From positions 62,001 through 126,000 of the forward strand of contig NZ_JAGGJY010000011.1 of assembly GCF_017873245.1 (NCBI RefSeq): DNA of 64,000 bases, given 5' to 3'. This DNA is from Clostridium tertium. GTDB lineage: Bacteria; Bacillota; Clostridia; Clostridiales; Clostridiaceae. This document shows positions 46,825-56,275 of this stretch, piece by piece. Position numbers and translations under genes: made by a program. The notes beneath the pieces were generated by a model that was not told where the DNA came from, searched no databases, and saw nothing but the letters and a program-made list of their open reading frames with translations. Numbering within the stretch: the stretch's first letter is position 1; every line of letters begins with the position of its first letter.

Positions 46825-47646
46825 TTATTGATTTTTCTTAGCTTCTCGAACTTTTAATAACTCCTCTTTATTATTTTCCATATAACTCAAAATTGCTTCA
46901 TTTATAGCTTTTGCACAAGCATCTTGTCCTCTATTTGATTTAAGATATCTTTCATCGGCGTAATTACTTAAAAAACCAAGTTCTATTAATGCTGGAATAC
47001 TTGAGTTAAGCTCTAAAACAGCAAGAGCGTCATCTTTATTTTTATAAGTTTTTAGCCCTCTATCATCTGTATATTTCAATTTTAATAAAGAATTTTGTAT
47101 AGCTAGTGCTAAGTCTTTGCTAGCTTCACTGGAAGGTTTATACCAAGATTCCAATCCTTTAGCATCTAAATCATCATAATTACTATTACAATGTAATGAT
47201 ATAAATAAATCTGCATCAAATACTTCAGGTATCTTAATTCTTTCTTTTAAACTATCATTAGCTGTTTCAAGCCATGGAAGTGAATCGTTAGTTCGCGTAT
47301 AGATAATTTTTACTCCATTAGATTCTAATAATTTACCAAGCTTTAAAGATATATTTAATACTATATCTTTTTCAAGAACTCCAGTAGTTCCCTTTGTTCC
47401 TACATCCCAATCACCATGACCTGGGTCTATACAAACTATAAATTCATCTTCATTAGAAGATGTAGTTGTTACTTTTTTGTTGACATAATTATTACTGTTG
47501 TTAAATTTATTATTTAATAATAAAATGAATGATAGGGAAAAAAAGGCACTTAATACAAGAGAAATACGTAATATTAATTTTATTTTTCTCTTTCGTTTAT
47601 AGAGAAGTTTTCTTTTGTATGCGATATCGAATTTTTGATTTTCCAT
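46825..47646 (-). CDS. N-acetylmuramoyl-L-alanine amidase (CwlD-like)
   Basis: A 273-residue Amidase_3 enzyme that cuts the bond between muramic acid and L-alanine in peptidoglycan. An N-terminal basic stretch and one helix (about 24-46) anchor it outside. Zinc and catalytic residues are seen in IDPGHGDWD, LEKDIVLN, SLHCNSN and PALIELGFLSN. The single-anchor, single-domain layout fits the sporulation amidase CwlD, which makes muramic lactam in cortex, but a vegetative amidase is also possible. It is convergent with the ClC gene. Confidence 0.88.
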   Translation of the reverse strand: MENQKFDIAYKRKLLYKRKRKIKLILRISLVLSAFFSLSFILLLNNKFNNSNNYVNKKVTTTSSNEDEFIVCIDPGHGDWDVGTKGTTGVLEKDIVLNISLKLGKLLESNGVKIIYTRTNDSLPWLETANDSLKERIKIPEVFDADLFISLHCNSNYDDLDAKGLESWYKPSSEASKDLALAIQNSLLKLKYTDDRGLKTYKNKDDALAVLELNSSIPALIELGFLSNYADERYLKSNRGQDACAKAINEAILSYMENNKEELLKVREAKKNQ

Positions 47647-47877
47647 AATACATACCTCTTATTAAAGTATAATAATTTATTTTTAGAGCTTCTTTTAATA
47701 AATTGTCTATTAGCTATAAAAAGTTTTTCTTAGATGAAATTTATACAGCAACTTATATAATAGTATTATACTTTACATAATAACAATTGTAAATAAATGG
47801 AATAAAATAAGTAGAAGTTACTTGGTTGATAATATAAGAATATTAATATAAACTATACTATAAGGGGAGGGAGTTTC

Positions 47878-48438
47878 ATGCCAAAAATATTACAAAATCC
47901 AAGAGAAACAATATTAAAAGAAGCTTATACACTTTTAAAAGATCAAGGGTATAGCAACTTTAGTATGAGAGAATTAGCCAATAGAAGTGGAATAGCTTTA
48001 GGAACAGTTTATAATTATTTTGAAAATAAGATGGCATTAGTTGGTGAAATATTTAATAATAAATGGATAGAAATACTAGATGAATTAAAAGAAGTTAAAG
48101 AAAAAGAAATATCATTTGAAGAAAAAATAAAGTTAATATATTTAGGTATAGAAAAGTTTTTAATATATCATAAAGAAGTATTTTTTGAACTAACTAAAAG
48201 TGAAAAGAAAACAGAAAGTAAAAAATCTCATGGATGTAAGAGATATGATGTTTTAGATCCTTTATATATAATTGTAGATGAAATAATAGATCTACATAAA
48301 GAAAATAAAGATATAACTATCGATATAGAGACTAGAAAATTAACTTCATTCTTAATAAGTAATATGATTACAATAACAATGAAAAATAAAGAATTTTCAA
48401 TTGATGATTTAATTTATATAGTTACAAATAAATTATAA
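47878..48438 (+). CDS. TetR/AcrR-family transcriptional regulator
   Basis: A 186-residue regulator. The N-terminal helix-turn-helix is SMRELANRSGIALGTVYNYFENKMALVGEIF (about 24-55). The C-terminal ligand domain is variable and not assigned. GGGGAGGGAG precedes the ATG. The rhomboid-like gene follows by 19 bases, so it may regulate that operon. Confidence 0.9.
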   Translation: MPKILQNPRETILKEAYTLLKDQGYSNFSMRELANRSGIALGTVYNYFENKMALVGEIFNNKWIEILDELKEVKEKEISFEEKIKLIYLGIEKFLIYHKEVFFELTKSEKKTESKKSHGCKRYDVLDPLYIIVDEIIDLHKENKDITIDIETRKLTSFLISNMITITMKNKEFSIDDLIYIVTNKL

Positions 48439-48457
48439 AAGGAGCAAGCTTGAGGCT

Positions 48458-49252
48458 ATGAATTTATTAAATAAATTAGAAAGAAAGTTTGGAAAATTTT
48501 ATATTAGAAATTTAATGCTTATTATTGTAGTAGGAAATGCTTTTGTATTTGCTCTTACAATGATGAATGGATGGGATCTCACTTTAATTAATAATATTTT
48601 ATTAAATCCACAAAGAGTAATGCAAGGAGAAGTGTGGAGACTTATAACATTTATATTTGTTCCAGAAGTAGGTAGTATAATTTCTTTACTGTTTTCATTA
48701 TATTTTTACTATTTAGCAGGGACGGGTCTTGAACATGAATGGGGCGGATTTAAACTAAATGTATATTATCTTGTAGGGATGATTGCTACTATAGTAGTAT
48801 CATTATTAACAGGACTTCCAGCAACAGGGGCCTTTATTAATCTTTCCTTATTCTTAGCATTTGCTAGAATTTATCCTGATTTTCAAATATTATTATTTTA
48901 TATAATACCAATAAAAGTTAAATATCTAGCAATATTCAACTGGATTATAATAGGTTTTAATTTTATTACAGCAGGATCATTAAGAGGTATGATATTAGTA
49001 TTAATTCCAGTTATTAATTACTTAATATTCTTTGGAAGAGATATAGTAGCAGGAACAAAGAGTGGAGCAGTAAATTATCATAGAAATCAAAAATTTAAAT
49101 CTCAAGTAAAACAAAGAGAAATTCTTCATAAATGTGTAGTATGTGGAATAACTGAAAAAGATGATCCAAGTATGGAATTCAGATATTGTTCAAAATGTTC
49201 AGGAAAGCAGTGCTATTGCATAAATCATATAAGAGATCATGAACATAAATAA
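48458..49252 (+). CDS. rhomboid-like membrane protein, likely not a protease
   Basis: A 264-residue rhomboid/Derlin-fold membrane protein with about six helices. WRLITFIFVPEV matches the WR motif of loop 1, and GTGLEHEWGGFKLNVYYLVG follows as expected. The catalytic GxSG site reads PATGAF, so the serine is replaced by threonine. The usual active-site His helix is also absent. The C-terminal tail is a small zinc-finger-like segment (CVVCG ... YCSKCSGKQCYC ... H). It is probably a pseudoprotease that binds membrane clients. It lies just after a TetR gene. Confidence 0.82.
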   Translation: MNLLNKLERKFGKFYIRNLMLIIVVGNAFVFALTMMNGWDLTLINNILLNPQRVMQGEVWRLITFIFVPEVGSIISLLFSLYFYYLAGTGLEHEWGGFKLNVYYLVGMIATIVVSLLTGLPATGAFINLSLFLAFARIYPDFQILLFYIIPIKVKYLAIFNWIIIGFNFITAGSLRGMILVLIPVINYLIFFGRDIVAGTKSGAVNYHRNQKFKSQVKQREILHKCVVCGITEKDDPSMEFRYCSKCSGKQCYCINHIRDHEHK

Positions 49253-49258
49253 AATGAT

Positions 49259-49298
49259 TTAAAGGTAAGGGTATTTTAATATACTTTTACCTTTTTTA
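49259..49298 (+). terminator. intrinsic terminator
   Basis: AAAGGTAAGGGTAT pairs with ATACTTTTACCTTT (one mismatch) and is followed by six T. Confidence 0.75.
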
Positions 49299-49474
49299 TT
49301 TATAAATTAAGATGCAATTTTTTTATTACCATTTAATTAACAATAATTATTAAATAATAGTAATAGTAATTATCGGTTAAATATAGTATAATATAAGTAA
49401 TATAGGGAATACACATTAATTGGGAAAAATTGATTTTAATTAAATTGATCTTAAGAGATAAGGAAGGAAAAGGC

Positions 49475-50248
49475 ATGGAAAATAATGATTTAAAAAAGAT
49501 ATATGATAACCCTTTATATATAAGATATATAAAAAATCCAAGTGTAGAATTAATACTGGAAGCTGTTAAAAAGAACGGGTTAGCAATAAGATATATAGAA
49601 AACCCAACAAATGAAATGAAAGAAACAGCAATTAAGAATAATCCACTTGCAGTTGAATATATAGAAGAACTAAGTGAAGAAAATGCAATACTAGCAGTTA
49701 GATTATTATGGAATTCACTTAAATATATAAAGAATCCTAGTGAAAAGGTAAAATTTGAAGCAATTAATGCAAAAGGATGGGCTATTCAATTTATTGCTGA
49801 TCCAAGTGAAGAAGTACAAATAAAAGCTGTATCTAAAGATTATGATGCAATAAAATATATAAAAAGCCCTTCTGCTAAGGTTCAAATTGAAGCAATTAAA
49901 AAATATTGGGCAGCAATAAAATTTATAGATAATCCTACTTTAGAAGCTAGAAGAGAAGCTATTAAAGGAAATGAAGAGGCTATTAACTATATTGATTTTA
50001 ATTTAGATGAATTAAGAATATTAATTGGAGATAATATAAAAATCGTAAAATACGTTTATGATTCTATAGATGTAGATTTTGTAGTTAATGTTGTAATAGA
50101 GAAAGTAAAGGAAGACCTTATAGATGAAAGTTATATTAAAGACTTTCTAGAACTTGAAATTTTAGAAATGGACAAAGTTAATTTTATAAGAGAATATGGA
50201 AGTAAAAAGGCTAAAATTTTATTAGTAGATTATAAACTTTCAAGATAA
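49475..50248 (+). CDS. repeat protein (DUF4116-like repeats) of the MoxR-VWA operon
   Basis: A 257-residue protein made of about six tandem units of roughly 22-25 residues with the pattern A-x-x-YIKNPSEEVQ-x-EAI. Units begin near 13, 36, 59, 84, 107, 130 and 153. The repeats resemble the DUF4116/helical-repeat type and suggest a protein-binding solenoid. The last 90 residues are a different helical domain. I start at the ATG at 49475 after GGAAGGAAAAGG rather than the upstream frame opening. The AAA ATPase gene follows by 19 bases, so it is probably a client or adaptor of that machine. Confidence 0.75.
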   Translation: MENNDLKKIYDNPLYIRYIKNPSVELILEAVKKNGLAIRYIENPTNEMKETAIKNNPLAVEYIEELSEENAILAVRLLWNSLKYIKNPSEKVKFEAINAKGWAIQFIADPSEEVQIKAVSKDYDAIKYIKSPSAKVQIEAIKKYWAAIKFIDNPTLEARREAIKGNEEAINYIDFNLDELRILIGDNIKIVKYVYDSIDVDFVVNVVIEKVKEDLIDESYIKDFLELEILEMDKVNFIREYGSKKAKILLVDYKLSR

Positions 50249-50267
50249 GGCAAAAAGAGGTGATAAT

Positions 50268-51353
50268 ATGAAATTTTCAGAAGCTATAAGTACTATAGAA
50301 TTAGTTTTAGAATCAGGAAGTGTTCCATTAATAATAGGAGAAGCTGGAATAGGTAAAACTTCATTAGTAAAAAGAATATGTAAAAGTGATAATTATTATT
50401 TAGTTAATATAGATGCTAACCTTTTAAAAGAAGGTGAAATAGGTGGATTACCAGTAGTTGAAAATGGAAGAACAAAATATGCAACTCATTATAAGCTTAT
50501 TGAAATGGAAGAAGCTATAGAAAATAAGAATTATGATGGAGTGTTATTATTTATAGATGAGTTAAATAGATGTGAGCATGCAGTTCAACAAGAACTTATG
50601 AATTTAATTTTAAATAGAGAAATAAATGGATATAAGTTAGCGGGCAATGTTAAGATAGTGGCTGCTATGAATCCTTCTAATAAATATGATGGTTTTGAAG
50701 ACAGTGATTATCAAGTTGTTGATATGGATAAAGCTCAAGAAGATAGATTTGTATGGATAGAATTAGACTCGGATATAAAGGAATGGATTAAATGGGCAAT
50801 GAGTGATGATGGGAACATTAATGATCATATAATTGAGTTTTTATCAACATTCCCAGAATATTTAAGTACTCCAAATTCTAAAGAAACTATAAAAGCAACT
50901 CCAAGAAGTTGGGAAAGGGTTGCTAAGGCATATAATATTTATGTGGAAAACGGTAATAATTACTCTGTAGATATATTTTATAATGTTGTAAAAGGTAATT
51001 TAGGAGTGAGTATTGCTACAGATTTTATTAATTACATTAAGAATATAAAGAATCCATTAATTAAACCAGAAGATTTATTCTCATACATTATTTTACCTAT
51101 AGAATTAAAAGATGAAATAAGAAAAGAAAGCCATTCGAGGTTATATATTTTAGCTAAGAATTCCTTAAGATACTTAGAAGAAAATAATACAGAAAATAAT
51201 AGAAAACTATTTGGAGATCTATTAACTTGTTATCCAAGGGATTTAAGACTTGGTATAATGAAGGAAGTTAAAAGTGATTCTAGTAAAGTTTTATATAATG
51301 ATTTATTAAATGAAGATACATTCTTAGATGCATTCTTTAATATTTTTGAATAA
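50268..51353 (+). CDS. MoxR-type AAA+ ATPase
   Basis: A 361-residue AAA_5 ATPase. Walker A is GEAGIGKTS (24-32), Walker B LLFIDELNRC, sensor 1 IVAAMNPSNKYDG, and an Arg-finger region in EDRFVWIEL. It acts as a ring chaperone with a VWA partner, which here is the next gene, 13 bases away. Clean AGAGGTGATAAT before ATG. MoxR-VWA pairs remodel enzymes or membrane complexes; the target is unknown. Confidence 0.9.
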   Translation: MKFSEAISTIELVLESGSVPLIIGEAGIGKTSLVKRICKSDNYYLVNIDANLLKEGEIGGLPVVENGRTKYATHYKLIEMEEAIENKNYDGVLLFIDELNRCEHAVQQELMNLILNREINGYKLAGNVKIVAAMNPSNKYDGFEDSDYQVVDMDKAQEDRFVWIELDSDIKEWIKWAMSDDGNINDHIIEFLSTFPEYLSTPNSKETIKATPRSWERVAKAYNIYVENGNNYSVDIFYNVVKGNLGVSIATDFINYIKNIKNPLIKPEDLFSYIILPIELKDEIRKESHSRLYILAKNSLRYLEENNTENNRKLFGDLLTCYPRDLRLGIMKEVKSDSSKVLYNDLLNEDTFLDAFFNIFE

Positions 51354-51366
51354 GGAATGATGATAT

Positions 51367-52710
51367 ATGTTATTTGAAGATAAGCGTAACAGTTTGTTAA
51401 AGCAAGCTTTAGATATAAAGGAAAATGCTAGAATAGATAGTAATTTTGAAAGAGAATTCTTTTCTTTGGTAGAATCAGTTGTTATAGGAATGCTAGAAGG
51501 TGAGGATAGCTTTTTTGGTCAATTCTTAGTAAAAATAGAAAGAAATATAAGATTTAATATTACATGGCCATTAGCTACTATTCCCAAAATGCAAGGCTTT
51601 AAAATGTATTTTAATCCAGTACTATTTTTGTTGTGTGATAAAAAAGAAATGCAGGCTCTTTTTAAACATGAAATATATCATATAATGTATGGTCATCATC
51701 AAAGAGAAAGAGAGCTAAAAAATAAATATACTACTACAGCTGTTAATTTAGCATTAGATATTTCTATAAATCAATTTATAAAAAATTTACCTACAGATAG
51801 TTTTAAGATTGAAACAGTTAATAGGGAATATAATTTAAGTCTTAAAGAAGATAATGCAATTGAAGTATATGCTGAAAAAATTGAAGAAGCAATAAAGTCA
51901 AAGTTATCTAAAAGTACAAAAGCTGATAAAAGTGATGTTATTGGAGATATAATAGATATTTCAAAGGCACATGATGTCTGGGAAGAAAGTACTTTAAATT
52001 ATGATTCAATAAAGGATATGACTAAAAAAGTAGCAATAAGCTCTTTTAAGGGCAAAGCTCCAAAGGATATAGAAGCAATTATTAAATCATATACAGAAAA
52101 AGCAGAAATATCATGGCAACAATTATTAAAAAAATTGATACCATCTCTTAGAGCTGGAGAAAAGAAGACAATAACAAGAAGAAATAGAAGGCAGCCAGAA
52201 AGGTTGGATATAAGAGGAACTCTTCCCAATAATATTCCAGAGGTTATAGTAGCAATTGATATAAGTGCATCTATGAGTGAAGAAGAAGTTTATAAAGTAA
52301 TGATTGAAATATTAGAAATAACTAAAACTAGAACTAATAAAATTACTGTAATAGAATGTGATAATGAAATTAGACGTGTATATGAAATGAGGTCTAAGAA
52401 TGATATTAAGAAAAGGGTATCTAATATTGGATCAACTAGATTTTCACCAGTATTTAAATATATAAGAGATAATAAACTACGAAATCATGTACTTATATAT
52501 TTTACCGATGGGGTAGGTGAAAAGGAGTTAGAAATTAAGCCTTTAAATCCAAATACAATTTGGGTATTAATAGGAGATGAAGAATTATCTTTATCAAATC
52601 CTTATGGACAAATAAAGAGAATAGAAGGTATAGTAGAAAAAGGTGAAGGTGGTACTGCTGGATTAGATATGATTAAGGAGTATCAACAAGAACATGGAAG
52701 ATACTTTTAA
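51367..52710 (+). CDS. DUF2201-type VWA protein with HExxH domain
   Basis: A 447-residue protein. The N-terminal half has the zincin-like motif HEIYHIMYGH (about 100-109), as in putative metallopeptidase DUF2201_N. A linker rich in charge leads to a C-terminal VWA-like domain with the MIDAS motif DISASMS (about 299-305), then FTDGVG as the late metal residue. It is the partner of the MoxR ATPase. A peptidase activity is possible, since H-E-x-x-H is complete, but many such domains are uncharacterised. It ends the three-gene operon. Confidence 0.85.
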   Translation: MLFEDKRNSLLKQALDIKENARIDSNFEREFFSLVESVVIGMLEGEDSFFGQFLVKIERNIRFNITWPLATIPKMQGFKMYFNPVLFLLCDKKEMQALFKHEIYHIMYGHHQRERELKNKYTTTAVNLALDISINQFIKNLPTDSFKIETVNREYNLSLKEDNAIEVYAEKIEEAIKSKLSKSTKADKSDVIGDIIDISKAHDVWEESTLNYDSIKDMTKKVAISSFKGKAPKDIEAIIKSYTEKAEISWQQLLKKLIPSLRAGEKKTITRRNRRQPERLDIRGTLPNNIPEVIVAIDISASMSEEEVYKVMIEILEITKTRTNKITVIECDNEIRRVYEMRSKNDIKKRVSNIGSTRFSPVFKYIRDNKLRNHVLIYFTDGVGEKELEIKPLNPNTIWVLIGDEELSLSNPYGQIKRIEGIVEKGEGGTAGLDMIKEYQQEHGRYF

Positions 52711-52722
52711 ATGAAGAAGTGA

Positions 52723-52798
52723 AATGTAAAATGAAAATTGTGGAGAATGAAGAGAGACTTACTCCAATTTTCATTTTACATTATTTTGCTTGGCAAAA
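52723..52798. repeat. inverted-repeat element after the MoxR-VWA operon
   Basis: 52723-52745 pairs with 52762-52782 with a single bulged T. A second hairpin TTTTGC/GCAAAA follows at 52784-52798. No T-run follows the long stem. The layout resembles the element at 46655. Confidence 0.6.
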
Positions 52799-52860
52799 AG
52801 CTCCTAGTACTGGTATTAGTCAATAATTTATGATATAATACAAATTTGTGGGGGTGCATT

Positions 52861-53517
52861 ATGAAATCTTATAAAATAAGTAAAAATAATAGTATTCTTT
52901 TGATAGTATTTGTATTGGTTGTAAGCCTTTTGATAAACGTTTACACATCGATAATGAATTCACGTTACAAAGTATTAATAGGAAAAGAAACTTATAAAAG
53001 TGTTGAAGAGATAAGAAGTAGAAATGAAGGCGTATTAAATACATTAAATCAATGTATTAAAGCAAGAAGCATTAGTAATGAAGAATTATTAACATTATAT
53101 AAAAGCTATAGTTCAATATCTGAAGAGTTTACAAGTTTATGGGCAAACTATAGAGATTATGGAAAAGAAGAAATTATATCTATAAAGAAAAAATCAAAGA
53201 TATCAAAAGAAATACCTAATGAAGTTTATTCTAGAATTGAAAGTTTACTATTTGAATACTTAAGTTTTGAAATGAAAAATCATAATGAGAAGATTATCTT
53301 AGACGGTGAAACATTAGATAATTTTGAAGCTATGAGTAATATGGCTACTCAATTAGATGAATTTTATAAAGAATTTAACGAGAATAAATTCAAAAATGTT
53401 GATCAAGAAAAGAAGGAATTACTTACAATTAAAAAGGATTACTGGATGGATGTTTTAGAAGGTATAAATTCTATAATGGATCAATATTTAAATTATGAAT
53501 TTGCTATAAAGAATTAA
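52861..53517 (+). CDS. single-TM protein of unknown function
   Basis: A 218-residue protein with a short cytoplasmic start, one membrane helix (about 12-30) and a helical, charged outer domain of about 185 residues. GTGGGGGTG precedes the ATG by six bases; the open frame from GTG at 52846 would use that site as coding sequence. I do not recognise the family. It has its own terminator. Confidence 0.7.
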   Translation: MKSYKISKNNSILLIVFVLVVSLLINVYTSIMNSRYKVLIGKETYKSVEEIRSRNEGVLNTLNQCIKARSISNEELLTLYKSYSSISEEFTSLWANYRDYGKEEIISIKKKSKISKEIPNEVYSRIESLLFEYLSFEMKNHNEKIILDGETLDNFEAMSNMATQLDEFYKEFNENKFKNVDQEKKELLTIKKDYWMDVLEGINSIMDQYLNYEFAIKN

Positions 53518-53521
53518 ATTT

Positions 53522-53551
53522 AAAATACTCTAAAATAGAGTATTTTTTTAT
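53522..53551 (+). terminator. intrinsic terminator
   Basis: AAAATACTCTA pairs with TAGAGTATTTT followed by T residues. Confidence 0.85.
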
Positions 53552-53860
53552 TTTAATAAATAAATTAATGAATATAATAGTTAATAAAATATTTAATAAA
53601 TGTAAATGATATTTCTGATTATTCTAGTAAAGTCATTAATAAATATAATAAAATTAATAAGATTTCTTATTTTAACTAAATTTTAAGTTTATAATATAAA
53701 ATATGTGATATATTTATAATATAAGAAATAATAAGTAGTATTAGTTAATATAAGTTCCTAATATTTAAGCCACATTTAGTTATAGTAGAAATATAATATA
53801 AAATGACTATTTAAGATGGAATACATATATTATAACTATACGATTTTTAGGAGGTTTAAT
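53552..53860. other. AT-rich intergenic region before map
   Basis: More than 300 bases, very AT-rich. It holds the repeated string TTATAATATAA twice (near 53690 and 53715), which could serve as -10 elements. I see no gene, stable hairpin or riboswitch. Confidence 0.45.
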
Positions 53861-54730
53861 ATGAATTTAAATAGAAATGATCAATGTTGGTGTGGGAGTG
53901 GTAAAAAATATAAGAAGTGCCATATTGAATTTGATGAAAAACTTGAAAGTTTAAAATTAAAAGGTTATGAAGTTCCAACTAGAGATTTAATAAAAAATAA
54001 AGAACAAATAGAAGGAATTAAAGAAAGTGCTAAAATCAATAATGCAGTATTAGATTTAGTACAAGAAAAAATTAAGATTGGGATGAGTACAGAAGAAATA
54101 AATAAAATTGTTCATGAACTTACTGTTAATAGTGGAGCAATACCAGCACCATTAAATTATGGAGGATTTCCAAAGAGCGTTTGTGTGTCTATTAATGATG
54201 TTGTATGTCATGGTATTCCAAGTGAAGATACTATTTTACAAGATGGTGATATAGTTAATGTAGATGTATCAACTATTTATAATGGATACTATTCTGATGC
54301 CTCTAGGATGTATATGATAGGTAATGTAACTGAAGAAGATGCAAAGCTTGTTAGGGTTGCTAAGGAGTGTTTAGATAAGGGGTTTGAGGCTGTTAAGCCA
54401 TGGGGATTCTTAGGCGATGTAGGAGCAGTGATACAAGAGCATGCGGAAGCAAACGGATTTTCAGTAGTAAGAGCTTTTGGTGGTCATGGAGTAGGTGTTG
54501 AGTTTCATGAAGAGCCTTTTGTAGCACACTATGGTAAAAGAGGAGAAGGAATGGTTTTAGTACCAGGAATGATATTTACAATAGAGCCTATGATAAATGA
54601 AGGTACTTACGAAGTTTTTGTAGATGAAGATGATGAATGGACAGTTTTAACAGAAGATGGTGGATATTCTGCACAATGGGAATATACTGTATTAGTAACA
54701 GAAGATGGGGCTGAAATAATAGCTTGGTAA
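53861..54730 (+). CDS. map: methionine aminopeptidase with N-terminal SEC-C motif
   Basis: A 289-residue type I enzyme that removes the initiator Met from nascent proteins. The SEC-C zinc motif CWCGSGKKYKKCH lies at about 8-20 and may bind ribosomes or SecA-like partners. The catalytic metal ligands are Asp in VNVDVS and YYSDAS, His in GGHGVG, Glu in TIEPMI and WEYTVL. The start is the ATG at 53861 after AGGAGG; an upstream in-frame extension has no such site. A second, SEC-C-bearing paralogue besides the ribosomal-operon copy is usual in clostridia. Confidence 0.94.
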   Translation: MNLNRNDQCWCGSGKKYKKCHIEFDEKLESLKLKGYEVPTRDLIKNKEQIEGIKESAKINNAVLDLVQEKIKIGMSTEEINKIVHELTVNSGAIPAPLNYGGFPKSVCVSINDVVCHGIPSEDTILQDGDIVNVDVSTIYNGYYSDASRMYMIGNVTEEDAKLVRVAKECLDKGFEAVKPWGFLGDVGAVIQEHAEANGFSVVRAFGGHGVGVEFHEEPFVAHYGKRGEGMVLVPGMIFTIEPMINEGTYEVFVDEDDEWTVLTEDGGYSAQWEYTVLVTEDGAEIIAW

Positions 54731-54743
54731 TAATATAATAGAA

Positions 54744-54776
54744 AAAGCTGTATCAAATAATGATACAGCTTTCTTT
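54744..54776. terminator. intrinsic terminator
   Basis: AAAGCTGTATCA pairs perfectly with TGATACAGCTTT, between convergent genes. Confidence 0.85.
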
Positions 54777-54807
54777 ATGTTAAAGCATAACAATTTTTAA
54801 AATTAAA

Positions 54808-55137
54808 TTAGTGACATCCGCCACCGCAAGATCCACATCCGCCTTCAACTTCGATAACTGGTTTAAGAGATAATCCTCTTCCTTCGTTTTCGTCAGTTGA
54901 AAGTAATTTGAATCCGCCGAATTCATCAACTAGTTTTTCTTCTACTACGAAAGTAATATCGTTAACTTTTTGAGTAACGTCTCCTTCTTTTGCTTCATCA
55001 ACAGATATATTGAAAGCAGGACCACTACATCCAAATCCAGCTAAGTTAATTCTTATACTGTAGTTATCAACTTCATTTTCGTCTAAAAATGATTTAAATT
55101 CTTTGTATGCTTCTTCACTTATTAATATTTTATCCAT
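54808..55137 (-). CDS. HesB/IscA-like protein with Cys-rich tail
   Basis: A 109-residue HesB-fold protein. Conserved features are the loop LAGFGCSGPAFNISVD (one cysteine) and the C-terminal GGCGSCGGGCH, which together can bind Fe-S or iron. It differs from canonical A-type carriers, which have C-x-C near the end after a conserved loop. I start at the ATG at 55137, eight bases after AGAAGG; a GTG lies three codons earlier. A promoter TTGATA-16-TATACT is seen at 55205-55178. It stands alone. Confidence 0.82.
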   Translation of the reverse strand: MDKILISEEAYKEFKSFLDENEVDNYSIRINLAGFGCSGPAFNISVDEAKEGDVTQKVNDITFVVEEKLVDEFGGFKLLSTDENEGRGLSLKPVIEVEGGCGSCGGGCH

Positions 55138-55466
55138 ATTATTCACCTTCTATTATTAAATGATAATTTATATCACTAGTATAACATAGTATAATTAAAT
55201 ATCAAGAGTTTTTTAATGCAATATATAGTAAATTTTAATAAATAGTTATTGTCATTACTATATATTGTAAATATAATAATTATTATAAATAATAAAATTA
55301 TAATAAGTTATAATGATGCGTTAATGTTTTATTAAATATATTATTAATTTATATGAAAAAATTAAATAATTTATTTAAGAGTAAAATATTTGTTATAGAA
55401 AATAGAATTTTACATAAAGTAGTATATGTAATTTAATTATTATTCATTCAGAAGGGAAGTATTATT
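55138..55466. other. AT-rich divergent intergenic region
   Basis: Contains the minus-strand promoter of the HesB-like gene (55178-55205) and a 13-bp inverted repeat, CAATATATAGTAA (55219-55231) with TTACTATATATTG (55255-55267), whose role is unknown. Nothing else recognisable. Confidence 0.5.
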
Positions 55467-56207
55467 TTGAAGCCATATGACAGAACTTATTTAGTAGACA
55501 AGATAAATGAATATAATAACTTGATATCTTTAGGGAAGAGTGGGAGTTTTGAAATAAAAAAAATAAATGAAAAAAAAGATTTTATTAATGGATATATGTA
55601 TAATAAAAAAGAAAATATAGATTTAAGTATTTTAGAATTACATGGACTCAATAATATATGGATGAAAATTTCTCCATTAGAAATAGAAAGTTCTTATATG
55701 TTTATAAAATATGCAACAGGAAAAGTTGGAGTAGTTGGTTTAGGATTAGGATATGTAGTTCAAGAATTAGCTAAAAAAGATGATGTAACTGAAATTATAG
55801 TTTATGAAATAGAAAAAGATATAGTAGATTTATATTATACAAATTTTGAAAATAATCCTAAAATAAAAGTAATAAATGAAGATGCTTATAAAGTTACTGG
55901 AGAAAGATTTGACTTTTTTTATGTAGATATATATGAGTATAAGCTTACTAAGCAAGTAGTAGATGATTATAATAAATTTAATGAATTACACGATATAAAG
56001 GAATATTTATTTTGGGGAGTGGAGCATTTTTTATTAAGTTGCAAATATGAAGAAATAGTATGGGTTTATATACCAGAAATTTGGATGGAAATTAGTAAAA
56101 ATATATTTATTGCTCTTCAAGATTCAAATCTTTTAGAATATTATAGGCAACTAGATGAAGAATTAGTAAGTAGTGTATTAGCAGAGTTTAAAGCAGTATT
56201 AGATTAA
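55467..56207 (+). CDS. spermidine-synthase-like Rossmann protein
   Basis: A 246-residue class I methyltransferase-fold protein. The nucleotide-binding region is VGVVGLGLGYVVQELAK with the acidic end of strand 2 in IIVYEIEKDIVDLY, then INEDAYK and FDFFYVDIYEY. This is the spermidine synthase layout without the usual conserved gatekeeper segment, so polyamine synthesis is not assured. TTG start after AGAAGGGAAG. The VTT gene follows by 68 bases. Confidence 0.7.
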   Translation: MKPYDRTYLVDKINEYNNLISLGKSGSFEIKKINEKKDFINGYMYNKKENIDLSILELHGLNNIWMKISPLEIESSYMFIKYATGKVGVVGLGLGYVVQELAKKDDVTEIIVYEIEKDIVDLYYTNFENNPKIKVINEDAYKVTGERFDFFYVDIYEYKLTKQVVDDYNKFNELHDIKEYLFWGVEHFLLSCKYEEIVWVYIPEIWMEISKNIFIALQDSNLLEYYRQLDEELVSSVLAEFKAVLD

Positions 56208-56275
56208 TTCAGGATAAAATATAGGTGATGAAAATATATATTTTTATATAAATTTGGAAATTAAGGTTTAAGAAT

